A stretch of DNA of 64,000 nucleotides from NCBI GenBank assembly GCA_031308135.1, contig JAHLJT010008756.1:133998949-134062948 (forward strand), written 5' to 3'. A model generated the notes under the pieces. That model ran no database searches, was not told the origin of the DNA, and saw only the letters and a program-made list of their open reading frames with translations. The DNA is from Acheta domesticus. Taxonomy: Eukaryota; Arthropoda; Insecta; Orthoptera; Gryllidae. Numbering within the stretch: position 1 is the first letter of the stretch; each line of letters starts with the position of its first letter. The position numbers and the translations under genes were made by a program. Positions 56,225 to 64,000 of this stretch are shown piece by piece.

Positions 56225-59200
56225 AAATGCTTTTACGACGCTAACCTAATTTATCTTCTGGCACATTGCCATACGCTTGAGCGATATCGAGGAAGACGAT
56301 GTGTAATTCTCTCCCCGTTTGCCACTTCTTTTGCATTACTTGTGATGAATAGAATAAGTTATCAATGCAAGAACGCCCTGCTCGAAAGCCACTTTGTTCT
56401 TCTTCGTGCATCACGTACTCCCTTTCTAGGCGATTTTTCAATATCCTCCCATATTGCGACGAGCTATAAGCTCGCGCAGCAACCCAACACCCTGCTCCCC
56501 TCGCGTCACGTCAAATTAGAATCCCTTTCAATTCGTCACAGCCCCGCGCGAAAGACGCGCGCGCCAGAAACTGCGCCCCTCTTCCCAACCCCGTCTTCAC
56601 ATAACAAAAGCAGACAGTGACGGACTGCCTCTAGGGATCGCTCCGGGCATGCCGCCCCGGCTGGACGGTCCAGCATTGTCAACATAGGAACCGGAACTAG
56701 TCGATTAAGAGGCCCTCCCTGCGTTGTGTAGGAAAATCCCCAAAACACATAAGGCGCCACAATGGCGGCCGGGTGGTCTTGCATTGTCTGTCTCTGCGGC
56801 GCTGGCGAAATCTCAAACAACAAAGAGAGCCAATGGGATGCCCAGAAAATGACATCACCCTAAGAAGTGCCCTATTAGTTTCCGACTTGAGTAGAATCTT
56901 CCAGAACACAAAATTTCGGCCATTAACATTAGAAATTGCAATCATGTGAAAGGGCAAGGCAGCCTTGTAAGGAAAGAGTGGGGATAAGTGACAGAGGCTG
57001 GCGAGAGAAGAGAAACTTCGGCAGATAGAATCAAAACTTGAGAGAGCAAAAACGTTTCGAGAAAGCATCTTTAAAATTTCAACTTATAAATAAATACACG
57101 TCGAGGAGTGGTCGACGACGACAGCTAAAGTTGATCGACCGACTCAGCACTGGCTGTCCGAACACAATTCTGTGGAATTTATTCCATTCGGCGGTCCAGC
57201 ATTTAATTAATCAGTCGAGCTATCGTGGCTGCATTAATACGGGGAAAGTGGCGTTTGACGGCTTTCACCCGCTATTCAACGTACGTGGTTCATCTCTACA
57301 ACTTCCTGTCGGCGAGAGGCGAATTCCCGGGTACGTGAGCTGCGACCCTGCCTGCTACGCGTGGGACGGCGGCACCTGTTCGTCAACCTACCTGTGACTG
57401 CGCCCATCGGAACAGGTGTGCAATTCGTCGACTTGAGGTATGAATCTGCCACTTGCATATGTCATCAATAATTGCCATGTTAAAGACAGTTTAAAAAACA
57501 ATTAGAAATTTCGGCAAGTGTCGAGTTAAAGTAAATTTTAAAGAAATGGTTGTTTAAGAAACCAGAAGAAAATCATATGTAATCCAAAGCAATAATGTGT
57601 TTTCGCCCTTCAAGCGAACAATACATTGAAGGAAATTCAAAAAAGCTTGTTTCTGCCAAACCCTGTGCATGTCCTCATTGAAACAGAGTGCTCACCCGTG
57701 AGGTGCTCATAAGCTGGTGCCGGATGTCAGGTAAGTGTTCGTTTGGCGCCCATTCACTTACAAATGTAACGGGCACACCTGTCATCTGAATACCGACACA
57801 TCGATGTGACGGTGCCTTCCCCGTCCTTTTTTGTGTTTGAGCGCCGGTTCTTCACAATATATCTCACTAAATGTAATAGTTACTGCTATGCCCCTGTAAT
57901 TTCTGCAGATGTCCTTCCTTCCTTTCTTGTGGATAGGTGTGATGTGTACTATTTTCCACTTATTTGGTACATCTCCAATATTCATGCTTTTGTTCATTAA
58001 TGATTGTATCATTCGCTTTAGTTTTGGTGTTCCATTTTTCAGTAGCTCGCCTGGAATATTTCCAGGTCCTGGGGCTTTTCCACTTTTTAGTTCTTTTACA
58101 CTCTTCACTACTTCATCAACTGTTATGTTTATGGAACATTCTCTTGGACATATGATCTCGGTATTAAGCATGAATTCCGGCCTGTCTTCCTTCAGCAATT
58201 TACTGAAATACTCTTCCCATTGTTTACTTGTAATACCGTGGATTTGAACATTCTCTCTGCACGGTGATTTTATATCCCTAATATATTTCCAAACTTCAAT
58301 TGTTTTTCTCCCACCTATATACATTTCTATTTCCTTACATTTCCTTTTCCACGACTGTTGTTTTTCCTTCCTTATCAGATTTCTTACTCTTCTCCGCTGG
58401 ATTATGTAATTCCGTTTGTCTTTGTCTTCATAGGTTCTTAACCATTTTGCAAATAGATGTTTCTTTATCCTAATCTCATTTATCAATTCTTCATTAATCC
58501 AGTATTTAGTCTTTTTGTCTCTTCTCACGACCACTTCCCCTAAGGCTTCTTTCGCAGCCTGGTGTAGACATTTTTTAAGTGTTCATACATGTCAGTATTT
58601 GTTTGTTCTGTATTTTCATTTAATAAGTTATCTAACCTATTGATAAAGGTAACGGGTACTACTATGTGCCAGTCCTTCCAAGTTGTACTTTATTTCTTGT
58701 TCGTTTTCTTTCTTCCCTAAGTCCTTAGGATTCTCTTTACGATACTTCCTAGGAGGTAATATTATTTTTGATTTCACCAAGTAGTGATTAGAACCACATT
58801 CTGGTCCTCGGTGTGCCCGAACATCCAACACTCTTCCTTGGAAGTTCTGCGGAGTAGTCACAGTCTATCACTGCCCTACCTCTCTGTTAGTCTGTTCAGG
58901 TATACTTATGCTCATCTCTGTGTTGGAAGAAGCCATTTCTGATTATCATGTTATGTTGTTCACACAGAAATAGTAATCTTTTCCCATTTGAATTTCAGAC
59001 ATCCTCGCCAAATGTCCCAATTACTTTTGAACCACTTGCTTTTCCCTCCCTGGCATTAAAATCTCCGAGAAGAAGTATATATCTTTTGTCTCCACAGTCA
59101 CTGATGATCTCATCTAGTTTTGAATAAAATTCTTCCAAGATACTAGTTTTTTCGTTTTCGTTTGCTGCATAGATTCCAAGAATTGTCTGTTTAAATCTAA

Positions 59201-60180
59201 AGTTTTCAAGAATTACCTTAATAATTCTCTCATCAATCGCTTCCCAATTTCTTAGGTCTTTTTTATATTTTTTCTTAATAACTATGGACACACCTTTACT
59301 TCATCTTTGATCTTTTGGGACACCACTCCAAATGTGTATGTATAGGCCGATTTCCTCTGTTCCTGAGGCTTTCTTCTTAGTTTCGCTCATGACTGTGATA
59401 TCCGTATCCATCTCTTGTAATTCGTGTATAACCTCCTGGGCCTTTTTCCCAAACCCTTGCGTATCCCAAGTCCCTACATCCATAGTCCATTTCTTTTGCC
59501 AAGTTCGTTTCCAATATCCAACCGGCTTATCCTTGTTAGGCTTTTTAGCATTTTGAATTTTTTCTAAGGCAATGGGGAGCTGGCCCATCTCCTCAATCCC
59601 CTGATCGGAGGACCAGGGTTTTACTTCAGAGTTTTCCTTCAAAGCTGTCTTCCAGGACTATCGAGTCTCATCTACCCGAATTTAGGAGAAATGAAGACGG
59701 CATTATAGAAAATTGAAGAGCAGAGTAGTAAGAAAAGAAGAAAATTACTAGAACAGCAAAGAAAAGAAGATGAATAACACCCTAGCCCTCGAGACCTAAT
59801 AGCTTCGGGGTCAAGAATACAAGGGACCAAGAGAGGTCTAATAGAATGGATAAAATAAGTATGACACAAAGTACAGTTGAGCAGTGTCACACTAGAAACG
59901 GGTACCACCTGGCAACAAGGGTCACTGGTGGGGGGTGGTGAACGGTATTGGATACAGGTATAGGGAGGAATGTGAGAGTATCAGGACATGGAAAGGAACC
60001 GAAAGGTCGTTGTGAGACATCCCTTCGTCTGACTCCTCTGCTGAGGTCTGTACAGCTTGGGTGACCCTACCAGTAGTAATGTTAATTGATTCTTCAACCA
60101 ATCAACACTTCTACCCCTATCATAGCCCTCAGCATCATGGGAGCACGCAAACCTCCTTACCCGCACGGTCAGTGCTACTT
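56225..60180 (-). mobile_element. Non-LTR retrotransposon (APE endonuclease plus RT), split and decayed
   Basis: The minus strand holds, in order, a 5' region (60180-59650), endonuclease N-terminus (VGTWDTQGFGKKAQEVIHEL and VMSETKKKASG, 59642-59301), the endonuclease core with LLLGDFNAREG (59046-59072), AHRGPECGSNHYLVKSKI, and RT fingers (KSGKAPGPGNIPGELLKNG, HITPIHKKGRKDICRNYRG; 58534-57861). After a 1.4-kb insertion RT resumes with EEQSGFRAGRSCIDNLF and palm motif A VFLDIAQAYGNVPED (56454-56241). The copy stops there, without the YADD box. It resembles elements annotated as craniofacial development protein 2-like. Stops and frameshifts make it inactive. Confidence 0.87.
56455..57856. mobile_element. 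TG...CA insertion (candidate LTR-element remnant) inside the non-LTR element
   Basis: The non-LTR reading frame breaks at 56454 and resumes at 57861. The 1402-bp insert starts TGCGACGAGC and ends TTCTTCACA, with ATAT on each side (56451-56454 and 57857-57860). TG...CA ends and a 4-bp duplication fit an LTR element. A TTTGGCGCCCATTC string at about 57745 resembles a primer-binding site, so the insert may be an LTR plus adjoining leader. No gag or pol is present. The precise class is uncertain. Confidence 0.6.
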
Positions 60181-60985
60181 TAAGGCGGTATCTCCTGGAG
60201 AAGGAATTAATGAATAGAATTTTAATGGTTAAATTTTCAAAAGTTACATTTGAAAATACTCTTAAAGAACAAAATTAATTTTTCAATTTAATCTCTCGTC
60301 GCGTGAGCTCAGCGATCATTTTCCACACTCTTGCGTCACATTCTGACACATTACCAAAAAATACACAATTCTTACACTAAGACAGGTTAAATGAAAATGA
60401 TATTATTTAGGAAGATGGTCAGGCGCGGCCATTCATTCTTAGCAAAAGAAGTTGCAATGAAAGTAAAAGTCTCTGACACAGTAGGGCGCCAGAAAGGCGT
60501 GAATGACAATGGGCGGAAGCTTGGCCGCAGCACTGATTCACCGTGACGGGCGTCGACCGCTGGGATAAATGTTCGGAACGGTCCTTTTCACATCCCGCAG
60601 ACGGGGCGTCTGCGGGGAGTTCCCTCGTCCAGGCAGAAATGGCGCTGTCCTCGGCGCGTAGGCGGAAGCGACAAATCGGCGTCCAGGCGATGACATTGGT
60701 CGGGCGAATACCCCGAGCTTATGGGGAAGCGACCGAATGATTCACCACGGGCCACCTGGCGCGGACGATCGCGTTGCTGAATTTGCTGCTCAGAAGAGTT
60801 GTACGTAACGAGTGGGCACTCGCCCATCAACCAACGAAACTCAGTACTAGCACTTCGCGGGATTCTCCCCGAAATCTTCACTGAGGGGCACTCGCCACAT
60901 CAGAAAACAAAAGACAAACTGCAATCTCGCCTTCGGGCCCTTCTCGGAGGCTCTCCCCTAAGACTCAACAGACCTCCTCGGAGCC
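60181..60985. other. GC-mixed sequence with a short perfect stem, no gene
   Basis: CCCGCAGAC (60594-60602) and GTCTGCGGG (60608-60616) form a 9-bp stem with a GGGGC loop. Frames on both strands are short and unrecognised. The composition resembles LTR or transposon DNA. Confidence 0.45.
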
Positions 60986-60986
60986 C

Positions 60987-60991
<5 letters not shown>

Positions 60992-61026
<35 letters not shown>
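60992..61026. repeat. (TA)n tract 1
   Basis: About 35 nt of TA repeats, followed after a short interruption by TATATATTGTAGCC. Confidence 0.95.
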
Positions 61027-61030
<4 letters not shown>

Positions 61031-61037
61031 TATATAT

Positions 61038-62353
61038 TGTAGCCAAACCCTATTCTTTTGATTTGTTACAAATAGCAAATCTTTCATTTACTAATTCCGT
61101 GACGGATAGCTGTCCCGTCACGCACTTCTGGGAAATTTCTAGGTAGAATAAAATTCCCTATCGGGGGTGGGTTCGTCTTTTCAACTTACTACCAATTAAC
61201 ATTCCAACACAATTTGAAATAGCATTGAAGATATATTCTTATAAAGGAAAGTTTTGTACAACTAAATTTACATTTAATTACGGTAGCTATCTTTCCCTAC
61301 CTAAAAACTGCAGTTTTCTCTAAGAAGATGTTAACTTTGCACCTTATTTCCACGTAATAACTTATACACGCACAAAATCAATGAGAAAAAAACATACAAA
61401 ATACACTTCAAAACAATAACCCTGAAAAAAAATACATACACATACAATATTCAAATGTCTTGTAACACCTTTGGATTCGTTACACGTGAATTTAGTGAAT
61501 TAATTCTGTACAAAAAACACAATTTTCCATTATTTACAAAATACCCTATCTGATTTCAATTACGACTTTAGGAAGAAAAAAGAAATGACTTGTCAGATTA
61601 GCAAGAATACTGTGCGGTACAGTTCTGAATTGAGATTCAGTAAAAGTTCTTTTGGTTTCGTTAAACTCACGGCCGTCGAACCTCCGTAGAATTCCACGCT
61701 GCGAAGACGGCTGCAAAATATTGTCCACGCCACCAAGGTCGCAGGGTCCCGTGCTCCGCTCCACGCGCTGCCTGCTGCGTCGAAATCGTGAGGCCACCGG
61801 GCGCCGTCTCCCCTCGGTTAGCGGTGCTTTACAGTTGGCTCCTCAGGCGATGATCCCCTCCGAATCCAAGTCCAGAATCTCCACTTATGACTTCGTAATT
61901 GGCAAAAGTCAAATTAATTACAATGTCGATTATAGTTCTTATAATTCTGGAGATTTTATAAATATGTTTTCAGAATGAAATTTCAAAAAATAGTACAGAC
62001 TTTCTGGTACAGCATACTCGCTCTATTACGTGTCGCTCAACGTCGTCGTAGCGCACAAGATGGCTGACTATTCACTTTGGTAACTCCAACAAGATAAGAA
62101 AACGAATACATACAACTGCTCGCTTCGGCGACTCGGACAAGAAGAAAGTTGAATTCTTTTGGCACAAGCTCTTGCCGTTACTGTTGGTTCATACTAGTTT
62201 TTCATTGGCTGGCACAAGAGTGCGTTCAGAAATTAAGTTTACGACTGTCGCCATCTCCTCCTCACCAGATGAACTATTTGTCCCAGATACGGTGTCGTGC
62301 CTTCACTACTAGTTTCCTCACTTATTTAAACTGTAATCGCGTATTAGCGGTTA

Positions 62354-62355
<2 letters not shown>
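61038..62355. mobile_element. Possible LTR-like unit between (TA)n tracts
   Basis: The segment begins TGTAGCC and ends GGTTACA, short imperfect inverted ends of the LTR type, and lies exactly between two TA tracts. Because the flanks are TA repeats, a target duplication cannot be judged. No protein was found. The class is unproven. Confidence 0.3.

Positions 62356-62356
<1 letters not shown>

Positions 62357-62403
<47 letters not shown>
62357..62403. repeat. (TA)n tract 2
   Basis: About 46 nt of TA repeats, followed by TTGTGATATACC. Confidence 0.95.
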
Positions 62404-62406
<3 letters not shown>

Positions 62407-63572
62407 GATATACCAGAATATTATAGATTTTATTTAATGATATTAGCTGTACATGGGGTGGATAAATGGGTATATAATATGGCGGTATACGGCCTTAGCA
62501 ACGACAGCGCAGAGGTTGGCAAGGTCAACAAACTGTACACAGGCCTTGAAGATGTCAGGACGCTGGCTAGATAGCTAAAGAAAATAAGATGTGATTGGTT
62601 CAAAAACGAATGACTGACGGGGGTCGCGGCTACTTGGGTTCGTAAGAGACGCACGGGTTAGCTAGTGAAGATTAGACAGTCTAATTTTGCCGCTGTGTTT
62701 TTCAAAAATAGAATGAGGGACGCTTACCGAACCATAAAGGGTTAAAGAACGCATTGAACAGAACATTCTGACTCTGGGTGTCGTGGAGTGAAGATCGCGG
62801 ATTTTGCTAGTAGATGACGTGGTGTAAAGATCGTTTGCGGACATTATATTAGGAAAGTGGGACTTGTATATTTTTTTGTGAGAGAAGTAATAGTTTTTTC
62901 GGACTCTGAGAATTATTTGCCAGAAGTGAATTCGCGGAGGACTTGCACAGTTTTTCGGATATTGCAGTTGAACTTTAATGTTTTACATAACCAGTGGGAA
63001 AGATTAGGAACTGGGAGCATCGGATAAGAACCGATAAATAGTTTATGCAGTGTGGACTGGACGTGTCAGCAGCAGCGCAAGACCGGAAGAAAGAAGCGAA
63101 CTTGGAACCAACAACGGTCAAGTGAGAAGCGACTACGGAGCGTCAGCAAGCAAAACGGTAAAGAAATACTGCAGTACAAAAGAGTTAACGTATTTAAAAG
63201 GTCATGACCATAAAATTAATTGTTAAAACTTAACATTAAATAAATTATTGAATTTTGTTCTTTGGAAATGAAAGGAGTTTTCATTTGTCAATCATAATCT
63301 TTAATTAGTTGGAAACATATAATTATTACATTTCAGATTCCACGCCATACTGTATAGTTGGCAGATCAGGTAATCGGCTATCGAGGCGATAGCGAGTATT
63401 TGTATCCGGACCCATCGACCCAAGCTAGCTGGATGTTTTTACAATTTTGTTTAAATTAGATGGGAAAACTTTGGTAGTAATTAATGTAACCTGTTTCTGG
63501 CGCCCAAATCTTAATATAAATTTGGAACAGGCCATAATTACAACCACACTCTTGATGAGACGATGATAAAGG
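62404..63572. other. Unassigned sequence with a PBS-like string
   Basis: It begins TGTGATATACC after the TA tract. TTTCTGGCGCCCAAATC near 63500 resembles a retroelement primer-binding site, like that at about 57745. AATAAA occurs near 63238. No coding frame is recognised. Confidence 0.3.
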
Positions 63573-63591
63573 TATATATATATATATATAT
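63573..63591. repeat. (TA)n tract 3
   Basis: About 18 nt of TA repeats, followed by TTGTAACG. Confidence 0.95.
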
Positions 63592-64000
63592 TGTAACGAT
63601 TGCTTTGTTACAGCAATGGAGATATTGTTGAGCACTGCCGAATGTTTTGAAAGACGCGCGGAAGTCAGCGGCGCGCAGTAATGTAATGGATGGCGGCGAG
63701 ATAGCGCGGCGCACAGAGTAGTTCAGAGCGGTATAGGGAGGAGTAGTTAGCGGCGGAGGGGAGGCGAGGCCAACTCAGCCCTACGAACTTCCTCATAAAT
63801 ACGCTGATCGCCAGATCAGAAGCCCCTTACTTGCTTCAGCTGTCGCCGAGTATTGTTCTTTTGGTGAAACGAAGACGTACGAATTCCGTACAGTAGTCAG
63901 TGTCTAGTTTGCTTGTAATTCTAATAGAGAGTTTAATTGAAGTAGATGACGAATGAGATTTGTAATCGTAATATTGTGAGCTGTTTTTTGAAGTTGTGTT
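63592..64000 (+). mobile_element. Candidate 5' part of an LTR running off the window
   Basis: The segment begins TGTAACGATTGC, is GC-rich through 63640-63770, then has a TATA-like CATAAATACGCTG (about 63794) followed by CAG-rich leader-like sequence. This order fits U3 then R/U5 of an LTR. The far end and any coding region are outside the window. Confidence 0.35.

Noticed and set aside
59672..59908. 78-codon minus-strand frame
   Set aside because: It lies in the 5' region of the non-LTR element and shows no independent coding signal.

Overview
The window is nuclear DNA from an arthropod, most likely an insect. The case rests on spliced genes with GT-AG introns of 0.2 to 9.5 kb, an AT-rich background dense in tRNA-derived SINEs, MITEs, pogo, Tc1, mariner and hAT remnants and non-LTR elements, and the KARS sequence. 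The exact order cannot be read from the sequence; a large-genome insect (cockroach, termite or stick-insect-like) is only an impression from the repeats.

Two complete protein-coding genes can be assembled exon by exon. DNAAF6 (PIH1D3), a cytoplasmic assembly factor for axonemal dyneins, lies on the minus strand with three coding exons (31803-31692, 22217-21955, 17963-17706; 210 aa). KARS, lysyl-tRNA synthetase, lies on the plus strand with ten coding exons from 37517 to 51179 (575 aa). They are head to head, 5.7 kb apart. Nothing links them functionally.

The most unusual structure is in DNAAF6. Its last intron holds a 121/122-bp minisatellite whose unit contains the 3' splice acceptor and the first coding bases of the last exon, giving nine extra copies of the acceptor upstream of the real one. 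KARS carries a GC-AG intron and a candidate mutually exclusive terminal exon that begins and ends like the canonical one.

Layout: 1-17.7 kb is intergenic and repeat-rich (131-bp, 98-bp and 86-bp tandem repeats, SINEs, pogo, Tc1 and mariner-like remnants, a possible orphan terminal exon at 9062). 17.7-31.8 kb is DNAAF6, its introns filled with a solo LTR, hAT-like elements and hairpin MITEs. 31.8-37.5 kb is intergenic with a decayed LINE. 37.5-51.6 kb is KARS, with a pogo/Tigger element in intron 8. 51.6-64 kb is intergenic: a mariner-like pseudogene with a SINE inside it, a long hairpin, a non-LTR retrotransposon split by a TG...CA insertion, and LTR-like sequence next to three (TA)n tracts.

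All calls come from reading the sequence; no database or alignment was run. Boundaries of degraded elements are approximate.
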